64,000 nucleotides of DNA from Capsaspora owczarzaki ATCC 30864. Lineage: Eukaryota; Opisthokonta; Filasterea. The stretch spans positions 254,266-318,265 of the forward strand of contig NW_011887294.1 of NCBI RefSeq assembly GCF_000151315.2, read 5' to 3'. Of the stretch, positions 42,518-57,821 are shown piece by piece. The translations under genes and the position numbers were made by a program. A model generated the notes under the pieces. That model did no database searches. It worked only from the letters and a program-made list of their open reading frames with translations, and had not been told where the DNA came from. How positions within the stretch are numbered: position 1 is the stretch's first letter; each line of letters starts with the position of its first letter.

Positions 42518-42954
<437 letters not shown>

Positions 42955-44983
42955 TTATTCGTCCTCGTCCTCGTCGTCCTCCTCTTCTTCGTCGCGGTTG
43001 GCAAACACATCCAGCTCGTCTCGTGGCAAAACGAGACCGGCCTTGCGTCGCTCGACAGCCTCCTTGGCAACAAGCTTGGTAGTGTACTTGTGTTGGGTCT
43101 TGGCACGAACGGCCGCGCGAATCTGGTTTTCGAGATGCAGCGTTTGAGCGTGTGCTGTACAGCAAACAAGCGCGTCATCCGATGCACGTGATGGACTTAC
43201 CTCGTTGGGGGAAACGTAGTCGGGATTTTCAAAGATTGTCGCACCGCCAAAGCTGCCATCAAAGATGCGGATTGTGTTCAGGACAAAACGGGGTCCGACT
43301 TCGTTCAGGGTGGTCTCGACCTCCTTGTCTTCGTTGACTTGGTCGATAATCTGTAAGAGGAAGCAAGTTAAAATGTTAGTCAAAATGGGGGAGGGGGGGG
43401 GGTTGTGGCTGGTTGATGCAAACGAAAAACGCCGAAACACGCGCCTGGAAATTGCGGAACCAAACACGGTTGTCAACAATGCTGAACGTAAAAACGTGGT
43501 CAAAGAATGGTTTGCTCTTGGGGTGACCCTTGGGTGTGCCAAAGACCTGAAGCAACAAAAAAGAACGTCAGTTGAGGCAAAGCGAGGAGGGGCGTGCGAA
43601 CGCCAAAGAAGAAAGGAAGAAACAAACAAAAAAACCAAAAAAAAAAACCCAAAAAAAACTGTCCGCACCTGAGTGAAAATCTCCTTGAGCAACTGCAGGT
43701 GCGGTGCGGTTTCAAAGTTCTTATCGAACGACAAAAGTGGTCGTGTGCCCTTCAAGCAGTTGCCAGTCATGCGAAGCTCGTCCATGGTGTTGACTGCAGA
43801 GGTTGTTTGATTTGTGAGTCCCAGCAACTATCAATGGCTCTCTTCAAGTTTGTTCAACTGCACATATTGGTGGTACTCACTGCTGTCAATGTGGAACTTG
43901 ACGGACGGGCCGCTGGGGGTCTTGGCAAGCCATAGGTAGGCGTCCTGCTTTTTGCGCGTCTCGAGGTAGATGCAGTTGTTGCAGTTCTTGAGTTCGCACA
44001 CCTCGTTGACAAGAACCAGCTTGTCCTTCTTGTCCATCTTGACGTCTGACGGAGGTGGAGGGAGAGAGAGAGTGTAAGAAACATGCCAACGTGAGATGAT
44101 TGGTGACAACAATGCCCGGTGATGATCAAGCAGGGGAGCTCGTCCCTCACCTTTCTTGCTGTGGGGCATCAGTGTACGAAGATCGTTGAGCAGGTGGCGG
44201 GATCTGTCGTGATTAGAACAAAGCAGCAAGTCAGCAATTGGGCCACCGAGCAAAATCCATGCAACGCGCTCCAGTCAGTGTCGGTTGAACGAGTGTGCGT
44301 GTGTTTTGTTTTGCTGTGAACAGTGACATTCATGTCACAAAAGGTCTACATCGACGACCTGACAATGGATGCTTTGGTTGCACAGGTGCGGACTTTGCAT
44401 TGGACTTTCCCACATGGCTCGACTGCCATTGCATTGCCTTGCATTGCATTGCTTCTGATCGTCCCAAAAGCGCGACTCACCGGTAAGTGACTCCGCGGGA
44501 CGACAGCACGAGCGTGCGTTGCTTGTTCGTCCAGCGCGCAGTGCCTGCAGTGCCTGACGCGGGAAGGGCCTTGGCGATCTCGCTCTTGGACGACGGGACG
44601 GATGATGAAGCGTTGCTCTCCTCCAAGCGCGCCTTCTTGCTCTGCTGCTGCTGCTGCTGCTGCTGCTGCTTCTTGCTGTTGCCTTTGTTAGACACGGCAG
44701 CAGTAGCAGTAGTCGCAGCGGGAGTCGCGTTGGCCTGCTGCTTCTTGCCCTTCTGCTTGGCTGGAACGGGCGCCTCGTGGCGATCCCCGTCGTCCTCGTC
44801 CTCGTCCAGTGCAGCGTGCGTCGCGGTGCGCTTGGCTGTCCGTGCCGGCGCAGATGACGACGATGATGATGCGCTCTGCTTGTTGGATGATGATGATGGG
44901 TGTGACGATGCGGCCTTGTTGCTGCCGGCCTTTGCCAGGATGGCGTTCGGGTGTGGCGTCGGTTGTCGCTTGAGTGCTGGCAT
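42955..44983 (-). CDS. BRIX1: Ribosome biogenesis protein BRX1
   Basis: Seven exons (44983-44481, 44203-44151, 44045-43881, 43793-43669, 43546-43445, 43350-43201, 43122-42955) sum to 1266 nt, 421 aa. BRX1 is a nucleolar assembly factor for the large ribosomal subunit. The Brix domain is complete: RTLVLSSRGVTYRSRHLLNDLRTLMPHSKK, KMDKKDKL, ELKNCNNCIYLETRKKQD, KMTGNCLKG-like RMTGNCLKGTRPLLSF, HPKSKPFFDHVFTF, NRVWFRNFQ and GPRFVLNTIRIFDGSFGG. The first 130 residues are a low-complexity leader with a nine-residue polyGln, and the end is acidic (EEEEDDEDEDE). The donor of intron 5 appears to be GC (CAG|GCGCGT), or a GT six bases later that adds two residues. The last acceptor (AACCAG) was chosen by phase. 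Confidence 0.96.
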
Positions 44984-45296
44984 GGATGGACGATGATGGA
45001 AAAGAAGACTGATACTGAGGGTATGAGTGTGTGATCTCATGTCAGTCCTGACGATCTCATACACAAAACATACATCTGGGCCGCTGTGAGGAGCTTCTGG
45101 AACTTGCCAAAACGACGGGGCTGAGCCGATTTCCCGCTTGCTTTAGCAGGCGCATGCATTGCGAAAAAAAAGTCGCCCGATGTTTGTCGGCTGTTGATGG
45201 AGGGGGGGGGGGAAATCCTGTCAAACCGCTTCCAAAAAAAAAAACCGCCGCTCAGACAATCCTGTCAAAATCACTCTTACTTTGTGCTCACTCACC
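44984..45296. promoter_or_regulatory. Divergent promoter BRIX1 / GH32 invertase
   Basis: A 313-bp region shared by two divergent starts. It contains a G run (45201-45211) and an A run near 45235. No further motif is assigned. Confidence 0.5.
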
Positions 45297-47843
<2,547 letters not shown>

Positions 47844-48132
47844 TCTCACGTGTGGGGCAAGCGTGGGCTTTCGTTTTCGTTTTTGTTGTTTGTTCTCAGC
47901 TTTTTTTTTTTTGTGTGTTTTTCCACCCTTTTGTTTTTTGTTGGTTGGTTCTGCCATGTTGATAGCTCTTCGTGTCCCAAATCTTGGGGCGTTTTTTTTC
48001 TCTGCGGTTTGTTTGCCGGTGGATGTTGTGTGCTCAAACTTGAATGCGCAATGACTGTAATTAGAGACAACAACAACAAGAAAAAAAAAAAAAAAAAAAA
48101 CACACACACACACTTCAAAACACAATGACCCA

Positions 48133-49503
48133 CTACTCCTTGGGTCGCTTTTCAGCGTGCTTTTTGATGTGCTCTTCGACGTTCTTGACAAACTTTTTCT
48201 TGTCGGTTGTCAAGACTTCAGCGACCTCGGTGTTTAGAGGATCGGCAGCGTTCGGCTCGTTGACGAGATCGACGAGCGCCGAAAGGACTAAGAGGACAAC
48301 AGGAAGAGGGAAGCGAGGTGAGTGACAACAAAAAGCACCACAACCACACCCAAGGCAAGGAGAAAAACGCCTGAAACAAAAAAAAAGAAGAAGAAAAAAA
48401 AAAGGAAGGCAAAAACAACCAAACAGCACAAACCTTGATCAATCCTGGTCGCGGGCTTCCACGCCTCAGACTTGAGCAGACCGATGCAAATCACTCCGGA
48501 TTCGTCCACGTTCGGGTGGTAGATTTTGGTCAAGAAGGTGACCTTCGGGGGCTTGAAGGGGTACTCTGAGGGGAAGGTGATGGAGATTTTGAAGGCTCCC
48601 TTGTTGTATGGAGCAACGTCCTGTCACAGCACAGCACAGCACAGCACAAAATGAGCATTCTTTTTGGGTTTTGTTGTTTGCTTTTGGTTCGTGTTCTTGT
48701 TCTGGTTGCCATATCACTCACCGGGACGAGCAGTGCTTCCCAAGCGAGGACGTTCGTCTCGTCGATGGTTACGTTGCGCACAGTGGACTTGATCAGCTCG
48801 TTGCCTTGCAGCTCTTCAAACTCCTACTCCATCAAGATGGATGATGATATTCACGTCAGTAATCAGTAATGGTCATCAACACGATGAGTGCGATTGTGTA
48901 ACGCGATGCGGATGGATGTGTGTGGAGAGAGAGACAGAGAGTTGATCCAAACGTGCAAAGTCCAAGTCAAGTTCCAAGCTGTTTCCCCCGGCCCCCCCCA
49001 CACACAGTGCTCAGTGTCATCGCTTGTGTTGCTTGCTTGCTCGTGCATTGTGTGCATGGAGGTTGACCGCCTTCAAACAGACAGCACAGTTGAAGCTGAC
49101 AGTGAAAATCAATCCTTTCCTTTTAGGCTTTTTTCTCTTTCTTTCTCTCTTTCTCGTCTTCATCCGCTTTGTTTCTCTTTCGCAGCAGATCAAACAAGCA
49201 TTCATAACGCTATTTTGTTCGTTCGTCATTTTGTCAACATTTGCTTCAAACACGACCCCACAAAAAGCCATAGAATCCAAAAGCAAGCCAAATCCAACGT
49301 CATCGTTTCCCTTTTTTTTCTCTTTTTTTCTCTCGTTCTTTAGCTTTCCTTCGCTTCGTCTGCTTCGTCTGTTTCGTTCGTTCGTTCGTTCGTTCGCTTT
49401 ATATTGCTTTGTGTTGCTTTTTGGGGTTTTTGGGGTTTTTGGGTTTTTGGGGGTGGTGAAGAGCGATCGAAAGGCGGACCTTCACAAGTCGCCGAGAAGC
49501 CAT
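48133..49503 (-). CDS. UBE2L3: UBE2L3-like ubiquitin-conjugating enzyme E2
   Basis: Four exons (49503-49480, 48823-48722, 48620-48434, 48287-48133) sum to 468 nt, 155 aa, against 154 in human UBE2L3. Exon 1 is only 24 nt (MASRRLVK, human MAASRRLMK) and is separated by a 656-bp intron. Diagnostic blocks are [22 protein letters not shown], the catalytic Cys in [20 protein letters not shown] and the tail [13 protein letters not shown]2L3 works with HECT and RBR ligases, not RING-only ones, because it transfers to cysteine. It is head-to-head with NTMT1. Confidence 0.95.
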
Positions 49504-49828
49504 TGTTGTTTGCTTTGTAAGAAGGCGGGAAAAAGGATGACTGAGACACTAAGACCCTCGATATATCTACCTCGACTTAGACTGCACACACAATCGGCTG
49601 GACCCTCTTCGAAGAAGCCGGTTGTGCGGATCGACTTCCCACACATTTTACACTGTGTTTGAAGCTTGTGTGAGCAAGTAGTTCAGTTTCAGCCATCGTC
49701 CATTCCACTGTCGGATGATCAGCTCTGTTGACGTTGCTTTTATTTGCTTGGTTGTTGAATTTTGTTTACTCTTTTTGTTTTTTTGTTTGTGTGTTCCAGT
49801 CCTGCATTTCTCAGAACAGCAACCAAAA
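49504..49828. promoter_or_regulatory. Divergent promoter UBE2L3 / NTMT1
   Basis: 325 bp between two divergent ATGs. On the plus strand TTCCAG (49795-49800) and TTTCTCAG (49807-49814) precede the NTMT1 ATG and could end a short leader intron. No other motif is assigned. Confidence 0.5.
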
Positions 49829-51231
49829 ATGGCACCTGGGCACAAGCACAAGAAGGACGCTGCCACTCCTGAACCCCAATCATCATCACCATCACCATCA
49901 TCACCATCACCATCATCGCCATTGTCGCCGGCTTCGTCTGTGCGCGCGGCGGCAATGCTGGACACGTCGGGATCGGACTCGGACGGCAAGCGGTTTGACT
50001 CGCTCGAGTCCATGTGGCGCGCGTACGGCCTGCCCGAGCAGCAGTGCGTGCCAGGCTCGCCCATCAAGCCAAAGAGCACTCCATCTGCATCAGCGAGCAC
50101 GAGCGACGGCGATGGCCAGGAGGCAGTCCTCCCCGCCGCCGCCGAAGCTTCAACAAGCAATCCGCCCAACCAAGGCGACGACGGCGCAGCAGCAGAGCCT
50201 GCAGCCACGCCGCGGTGGTACACGGACGCCAAGGACTACTGGGACAAGGTGGACACGACCATTGACGGGATGCTCGGCGGGTTTGCGCGGATCTCGCCCA
50301 TCGACGTCGAGGGCTCCAACGCCTTCCTCGGCCCGCTCATCCGGGGATCCAAGGCCAAGACGGCGCCGCACAGGGCGCTCGATTGTGGTGCTGGTATTGG
50401 ACGCGTCACAAAGCACTTTTTGCTGCCAAACTTTGAGACGGTCGATCTCGTCGAGCAGTGTGGCAAGTTCCTCACCGCGTCCATCAAGTACATTGGCTCG
50501 GACCGCGTTGGAAGCCGCTTTTGCGCCGGGTTGCAGGACTTTGTTCCCGAGCGACAGCACTACAATGTTATTTGGGTGCAGTGGGTGTCCTCGCACCTGA
50601 CCGATGGTACGGCGGGCCATTCGTTTCTTGGCGAGATGTTGTTTGTTTTGCGTTTGCTTTTTTTCGTTGTTGTCGTGCATCGACCCTCACGTGTGTTTGC
50701 ATTTGCATGTGCCGTAGACGACTTTGTGGCCTTTTTCAAGCGATGCCAGTCCGCGCTCGTCCCTGGTGGCCTTATTTGCGTCAAGGAGAATACAACAAAG
50801 TCCGGATTCCTGGTCGATGCTGAAGACAGCAGTGTTACTCGGTATGGGCGTGTCATCCGGAGACCTGATCGTTCAACGTGGCCAATGTATGATTGCTGAC
50901 TTTTTTTCTTTCTTGTCGATGGCGTGTAGCTCGGACGAGCTCTTTAAGGCGCTTTTCGAACGCGCAGAGCTCGACATTATCAAGGAAGACACTCAGCAAC
51001 GATTCCCCAAAGCCCTATTCAAAGTCAAAATGTGAGTCGTATGCTCGATCGTCTTGTCCCGCTCCCGCGGCTTGAATAAGAGATGGCTGGCGTTGCTGAC
51101 TTGGTGATTTTCATGTTTGATCCTCGACTAGGTATGCGCTCCAGCCACGAAGCACGCCCCAACAAGCTCAATCAAGTCAAGTGCTTGTAACAGAGACTGT
51201 GACAAGTCAGTCTTCCCCAATGCAACAATAA
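49829..51231 (+). CDS. NTMT1: N-terminal Xaa-Pro-Lys protein methyltransferase 1
   Basis: Four exons (49829-50606, 50718-50841, 50930-51031, 51132-51231) sum to 1104 nt, 367 aa. It is a SAM-dependent enzyme that methylates the alpha-amino group of proteins beginning X-Pro-Lys (for example RCC1 in animals). The core is clear: YWDKVDTTIDGMLGGF, SAM motif LDCGAGIGRVTKHFLLP, VDLVEQ, the substrate-pocket segment VQWVSSHLTDDDFVAFF and ICVKEN. Human NTMT1 is 223 aa. Here a 135-aa Ser/Pro/Asp-rich N-terminus and a 30-aa Gln/Ser C-terminal tail are added. The TAA stop lies inside an AATAAA hexamer (51227-51232). Confidence 0.94.
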
Positions 51232-51379
51232 ACGCATTGCACAGGGCGCTTTTGACAGAATCAGAACAAAACAAACTCTTCATTCGTTTTGTTCAAAAAC
51301 TACAATGCACTTTTGTCTCGCACTCTGATACACTTTGAAACGACAATCAGCCAACAAACATCAATCCACAGCCCCCACT

Positions 51380-52972
51380 TCAAAGCTGAAGCTGCTGGTA
51401 GGTCCGCCAAAGAACATCCCCAATGTGTGACTCAATCTTGAACGTCGCAATGTCATCGGCGCGCGTTGCTCCGATGTTGATAATGCCGATGGGCTTGCCA
51501 AGCTCCTGTGCATACTTGGCAAAGCGAAACCCGGAAAAGACTGTCAACGATGAACCGACGACGAGGAGCGCGTCGGCGTCACGGATTTTCTGGCGCGCGA
51601 GTTCGACCGTTTCCGCTGGAACGTTCTCGCCAAAGAACACAACATCAGGCTTGAGTAGCCCACCGCACTTGGAGCAATCGGGAAACTGGAAGGAGCTATA
51701 GATGGATCCGGCATCGACCAGATTCACATCGCCGTCGGGAGTAAATCCAGTGATTGTGGCAGACCACTCGGCATTGAGCCGCTCGAGTACCACCTGCCAA
51801 CGAGTTACATTTGTTTCCCATCAGCAAACGGCGAGTTAGAGCGGATCAGACTTCCCCGTCCCCCCCCCCCCTTCATCTTCCGGGGCTTTTGGCTTGCACC
51901 ATACCTGAAGATCAGAACGGCGTGTCCGATCACGACAAGACAAACAAACAACCTCGCTGCCGTTGCCGTGGAGCTCCAGCACGTGTTTGCTTCCCGCGTG
52001 CGAGTGCAGCGAATCCACATTTTGAGTGATGATGAAGTTGATCTTGCCCGTCTCCTCGAGCCGTGCAAGCACATCGTGGGAAATGTTTGGTCGCGTTTGA
52101 GCAAACGAAGGAAAAGCAGCGTAGTTTCGAGCCCAGTATCGCCGTCGCTTTGTTTCGCTCATGACGAATTCGCGGAACTGCGTGGGTTTGTGTGACGAAG
52201 TGACATACAAGCCCACTAGCCAACGAGCAGCAAATTAGCAAAAAATAGTAAAGAGAATCACGAAAAGCTAAAAGATACCAACTGATCAAAAGCCCCCATC
52301 GTCCATACCTCCAGGCGATCGGTAATCTGGGACGCCGGACTCGGTGGATATTCCTACAAGTCAAAGACAAGGCGAGCGCCACCACCAGTGAATATGAATG
52401 TCGGATCAAGCTGTTTTTTGTTCCAATACGCAACTCCAAGGTTGAGCTTTCGTACCTGCGCCGGTCAATACGACAATCTTGGGTGCCTGTTCAATAAATT
52501 CGGCTAGTTGCTGGATTTGCTCGTCTGTGGCCCGTGCACTCTGAGGCATTGTTTTCGTTGGATCGAGCGTCATGAGCGGCAGTCGCTCCACTTGTTGCTG
52601 TTTCGCATCCGTCGCATTCGAGGACATTGAGTTGTATGTGAAAGCCAACCCGGCCACGCTGGAAAGGCCTCTTGTTCTTGTCAGATGCGCCTGTCCGAAT
52701 GCCGATCGACGCTGTTGCCAGGACGCAGCAGCAGCAACAGCAGCTGAACCGGTGGTGATGACCGAAGTGGCCACAAACCTGGATGGAACCTTGTTTGGCT
52801 TTGGAAGTCTGCCGGCCGTACTCGTATGCGACTCGTGCAAGTGACTGGGCAGACTATTCGGCAAACTACGAGGCATGGTCGATGGTGCGGGACGGACAGC
52901 GCTGGCGTGCACTGAACGAGCCCCTGCGCCAAGCCGGTCAGAGCGACCTGCAAATCTGAGCGACCAGAGCAT
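51380..52972 (-). CDS. SIRT4: Sirtuin 4 (mitochondrial class II sirtuin)
   Basis: Four exons (52972-52456, 52353-52309, 52215-51905, 51793-51380) sum to 1287 nt, 428 aa, against 314 in human SIRT4. SIRT4 is an NAD-dependent lipoamidase/deacylase and ADP-ribosyltransferase of the mitochondrial matrix. The presequence MLWSLRFAGRSDRLGAGARS fits import. The NAD-binding GAGxS segment is split by intron 1 (LTGAG|ISTESGVPDYRS). RRRYWARNYAAFP, TQNVDSLHSHAGS, catalytic His in LELHGNG, zinc Cys pairs CLSC and CSKC, LKPDVVFFGENVP, VVGSSLTVFSGFRF and NIGATRADD follow in order and are SIRT4-specific. About 110 extra residues lie between presequence and core. Confidence 0.95.
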
Positions 52973-53394
52973 TGGGTGGATTTGGGAGACTGAGCCTGTT
53001 GTGATATTTGCTATTGTTGAGTAGAGCAATGGCAATGCGTTAAACTGTGCGTGAATGTGAAACAACGTTGATTCAAACAAACAAACAACAAAACAAATAC
53101 GATAGGCAACAAAGAGGAGAATGTTCACCAGCAAGACAAAGCAACGAGGACAGCAACACACAAAAACACACACAGCATAAACCAACGACAACAATAAAAC
53201 TCAAACACTCAGACCAAACCAAACTCTACAAGTCTGGGCCGCACCAAAAACCGATTGCTGTTCAAGCGCCAAGCAAATTGACGCACGCCAACAAACCAAA
53301 CCAAGCAAAAAAACAGAACGGGCGGGACAAATCAGCAAGAATAAAAGCCCAAGCGGCGTTGCTCCAAGCAGGTCGACTTGTAAACCAGACTGAA
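52973..53394. other. Intergenic SIRT4 upstream / septin 3' flank
   Basis: 422 bp, with an A/AC-rich stretch at 53070-53200. No gene is seen. Confidence 0.6.
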
Positions 53395-56300
53395 TCACTT
53401 GCTCTTCTTCTTGTCCTTCTCCTTCTCCTTGTCCTTTGCCTTTTTCTGCTCCTTTTTCAAGGCGTCCTCGTCTGCATTCGAGTAGACCGATTGCCGTCGA
53501 TCAGAGATGGTGCTGGCAGTGGAGCCAGACCGTGACAGGGAATTGGCAGAAGTGGGAGTGGATGCACCAGAGCCGGGAGCGGAACCGGCGGCAGCGCCTC
53601 CTGCCTGCTGCTGCTGCTGCTCCATCATCAAGCGACGACGCTCGGCAAGCGGGTTGTACCGCTGGCCAGAACCCATTTTGCCCATGGTCGAGTACTTTTC
53701 AGCCAGCTGCACCTTGGCAAGCTCAACCTGGTCAATGTTGGCATCGCTCATCCGCCGAGGCGACGATGACATTGGGTTGACAAGCTGGCCTTCGTCGGAC
53801 GAAACGGATGGCGAGCGCTCAATCTTGTGCGGCTCGACCAGATTGCCAGTGCTGGCACTCAGCGTGGCGAGCGAGTTGGCCAAGTTGGCTGCAGGCGCGA
53901 GCAGTCCGTTGTACATCGGGGAGGACACGCTCATCACGGGGGCCATGGCTCCTTGGTGAGAGGCCAGTGCCGCAGTTGGAGACAAAATCGCAGCCGAGGA
54001 GACGGTCGCGCTTGCAGTGCTTGGCGAAGGTGCAGAGACGAGTTGCGCTTGCGCCGGCACTGCAGAGTGCCTTGCCGACGTTGGCGTCGTTGAATTGGAG
54101 GCAGGACCGCTCGATGCTTCAGAGCTGCTCGCGGTCTGTGCGCCCGACGGCGGGCTCATGGCCGCGAAAATGCTCGACACGTGCGGCACCGATCGCGATT
54201 CACGTCCCGAATGTGTGCCCGCGACACCAAGCGTGCCCGTCTCGAAGAAATTTCGGCCAATGGTACCATGCGGCACCGGCGGGACTTCGGCTTCATGACG
54301 AGCGGAATCCGAGTCTACTCCGCAATGCCAAAAGGTGGAAGAAGAGGGGTTGTGAGATTGAAAGAATGGGTTGCGCGCTTGTCGTGATAGGACTGAAGAG
54401 TGAGCATGTACCTTTAAAGATGAGCTTTTCCCGCAGCCGGTTCTTGATGCGCAGCTCGAAAATGGAAGCCAATCTAAAGGAAAGGGAAGAGGAGGCGGGG
54501 TGGGAAATCAGTTTGTAGCCCTTCGGTCGATTGAGCAGTCCAGAAAAACCAAAACAAAACATACTGATTGCGATGGGTCCGGCGGTAGGCCTCATAGTGG
54601 ATTTCGTGAGTAATGTCGCGCAGACGCTCAGCATGAACACTAACAAGGCAAAACGAGAAACACAACAGAATGAGTGAAAGGTGCAAAAAAAAAAAAATCA
54701 ATGACAAATTCCTTCCATCACAAAGCGGCATACCCAAGAAGAAGGCGTTGAAGCAGCATAAAGTCGCTTTGGGCCTCGTTGACCACTGATACGAAGGAAC
54801 AAGTGCACCGTGAGCAAAACTTTTCAATCCACCCACTTGCTACTTGAAAAAGAGACAAACCTGTGACAGCACCCCAGGAATACTGACGGCCAAGCACTTT
54901 CTTGTCGCCGACGGTGATTTCCTTGTCCGAGGAGAGGACACTGAGAGGAGACGGAATGGCCTATTTGAAGAACTTGAGGGTGAGTACCCCAAAAAGCATC
55001 CTAATTTCGACCATTTGAAACAAGCAGCAGTCTTACGTGTTCTTGCAAAACCCGCTCGTCAGCATCGTACGCAGAATGCTCGCCACCGGGGAACTTGTAA
55101 ACGTGAATTCCATACTTGACAAACTCCGTCCGGAGCTGGGAATCACACAAAACGTCAGCTTTTGCAGTGCTTTTCTTCGTGCAGAGTCCAAAAAGCCGAC
55201 GCTTTACCTTTTCGCGGAACTGCGCTCGCTCGGCAGGTGCCATGGAGTCTGCCCGGGCAATCACAGGAATAATGTTGACGCGCATTTGCAGCTTTCGCAG
55301 CACAATCAAGTCCGTTGACTTCAAGCCATGACCGGTCGGCGCGATGAAAAACAAGCACGCATGGATGCGCGAATCCCGTGGAAGGACGCGTCGGCCATCG
55401 CCAAACAAGCGGGCAAACTCAGAGTTCATAAACTCGTTATGTTGGTGGTCGATGAACTGGGTGATGGGTCGCCAGCTGTGAAAACGGAGCAATTCAGAAA
55501 AGGAACGAAGAAACAAATTGTTGGTTGAGCGATGGATGATCGTCTGTGAGTAACGCAAACAAAGCCGACCGCGCTGTTACCTCTCCTCGTCGTTGTTGAC
55601 AAGATCTCCATAGCCAGGGGTGTCGGTGATGGTGAGATTGAGTTTGACGTTGTTTTCCTCGAGCACTGGAGCCAAGCAACAACAACAATAAAAAAAAAAA
55701 GCAAGTCCACAAACAAGTCAGCGTAAACCTCATTGCGGTAAAGGAACATTTTACGCTACATGATCAGGGACAAGAGAGATCCCAATCTCGCTGCATACCG
55801 TGCGTTGTCGTGGAAATCTCAACCGTCCGTCTGCTTGCAAGCGACGACTGGACGATGGGGTCTTGTGCTTGGGCCGAAGCGGCTGTGCGGAAGAAACTGC
55901 GTACAAACGTGCTCTTTCCAAGACCGGACTCGCCTGGCAGAATGATTTGTGGATGGATGAGCGTTCAGAAACAAACAAACAAACAAACAAACAAAACAAA
56001 GTTCGACAAAGCCTTCGAACGTACCGACAACAATCAGGTTGAGCGAGTGACCAATCTTGGACATCTTTTGCAGCAATCCTTGTGACAAACCGGCAATGCC
56101 GTGGGTGGGTGATGCCGAAAGGATGGCCGCTTGCTCGGCGGAAGCCTGCAATTCCGCAGCCTGCTTCTGCTTGATTGCCTGAGCGTCCTCTGCGCTGAAG
56201 GGGATAGAAGGATAGGTGCCGAGATGCTTGGCTTGGCGTTCGCGGATGGCGGCAACGAGGGCGAGCTCTGCTTCGTCGTCAGTCTCGGTGGAAGCAGCGC

Positions 56301-57636
56301 CTGCAGCACCTGCAGCGCCTGAGGTGTCGTTGCTTTCTCCGGACTGCGATCCCTCAGCGCCAAGCGACTCAAGAGAGTCGGGATCGGCATTGAGCGCAAG
56401 CGCCGACGCGCGCAGTTCCTTGCCGAGCATGACAAACGGCGCGGCATCGTCCATCTCGCCATCGGCGTCCTCGTCGTCTCCAGCGTCGTCGTCATCAACC
56501 TCGTCATCAAAGGTATCGTCAATGTTGGTTGTCTTGGGCATGCCCGTGGCGCCTGCAACCATTGCTGCCGCGGCGGCCATTGTGGCGGACGATGCGCGGC
56601 GCAACGGCTTTGAGCCCGGCGCGATGGGCGGAACATCCATATCATCGTCAAACGAGGTGACGTGCATGCCTCCGCCATGCTGCGTTTCAGCCCCAGTGTA
56701 GTTGCTCGTGGTGACGTCGTCGTCATCGTCCACCGACGATTCGTGCAGTGCCATTCGAGGATTCTGAGCGATCGCCTGGGCAATCGCAGACAGATTCACC
56801 TCGCTGCCGTCCAAGGCGTGGCTCGCTCGCAAGCTGCCCGACGTCGATCCCGAGTTGGACGCCGCGCTTCCCGACGTGCGCTTGCTTGTCACGCGGTTTT
56901 GCAGCTCGATCGCCTCGTCGACGTCCGACCCCGAGTAATCCTCATCGTCATCGTCTGCGTTATTGGCGGCGGATTGGCCACCGTCGCCGCCGCCGCTGCC
57001 GCCAGCCAGCGCGCCATCCGCCTGCGATGCGCCACCAGCACCATCACTGGGAATGCGGCTCTCTCGCTTGGCGCGGCTGGCCCGCTTGCTCTTGTCGCGC
57101 GCCGCTGCGCCCGTACTGGAGCTGCGGTTTGAATTGGCGGCGGCGTCGCCATTGGAATCTGACTGGTGAGCAGCGTCGCCTCCAGCAACGGCGCCCGCTG
57201 CTCCTTGTGCTGATGAGCTTGATGATGATGATGACGGCTCTGTGGCTGTGGTTGTGGCGGTGGTGTGGTTGGCAGCAGCAACAGTAGTCGACGAAACCAG
57301 TGACGAGTCATTGTGACTGTTTGCCGCTTGTTGCTCGCCTCCCTCCTGTTGCTGCTGCTGCTGCTGGGGGTTGTTGAGGCGGTCGCTGCTGCCGTGGTGG
57401 TGCTCGCGCTCGTGGTCGCTGTCGTGCTCCCGATGCAGCTGGTTGAGGCTCGTGCGACTCCCGCTCGCTGGGCTGTGCAGGTTCATTTCAGTCAACTTTG
57501 CGAGTTTCCGCTCGAGCTCTTCGCGCTGCACCGCGTCCGTCGCTGCCGTCGCCTCCGCCGCTTGCCTCGCCGCAGTGCTCAGCAGACTATTGCTGTCGTG
57601 CTGGTTGTTGCTCATCGTCGTCGCTGCGTCCGCCAT
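53395..57636 (-). CDS. Septin with long N- and C-terminal extensions
   Basis: Ten exons (57636-56025, 55933-55799, 55665-55581, 55475-55208, 55135-55037, 54960-54861, 54785-54734, 54639-54565, 54473-54412, 54314-53395) sum to 3408 nt, 1135 aa. Most septins have 350-500 aa. Residues 1-530 are disordered, rich in Ser, Ala, Asp and Gln, with an RGxK-like basic patch. The GTPase domain begins at about 530: P-loop GESGLGKSTF, switch 2 DTPGYG, the septin-specific WRPITQFIDHQHNEF, APTGHGLKSTDLIVLRKL, G4 VIARAD and the septin unique element region GRQYSWGAVTV...DFMLLQRLLL. The helix VHAERLRDITHEIHYEAYRR is the usual post-domain segment. The classic C-terminal coiled coil is replaced by about 310 Ser/Ala/Gln-rich residues and a lysine-rich end (DKEKEKDKKKSK). 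Septins form filaments at membranes and division sites. Confidence 0.94.
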
Positions 57637-57783
57637 CGCAAAAAAAAAAAAGAAAAGAAAAAAAAAACGAAAAAAAAAAACGAAATATGGAATTGGAACA
57701 AAAAAAATAAAAAAATAAAAAATAAAAAAATAAAAAGAAATAAAAGCAGAACTGAAAACAACAACAATTTCGAAAAACACAAC

Positions 57784-57821
<38 letters not shown>

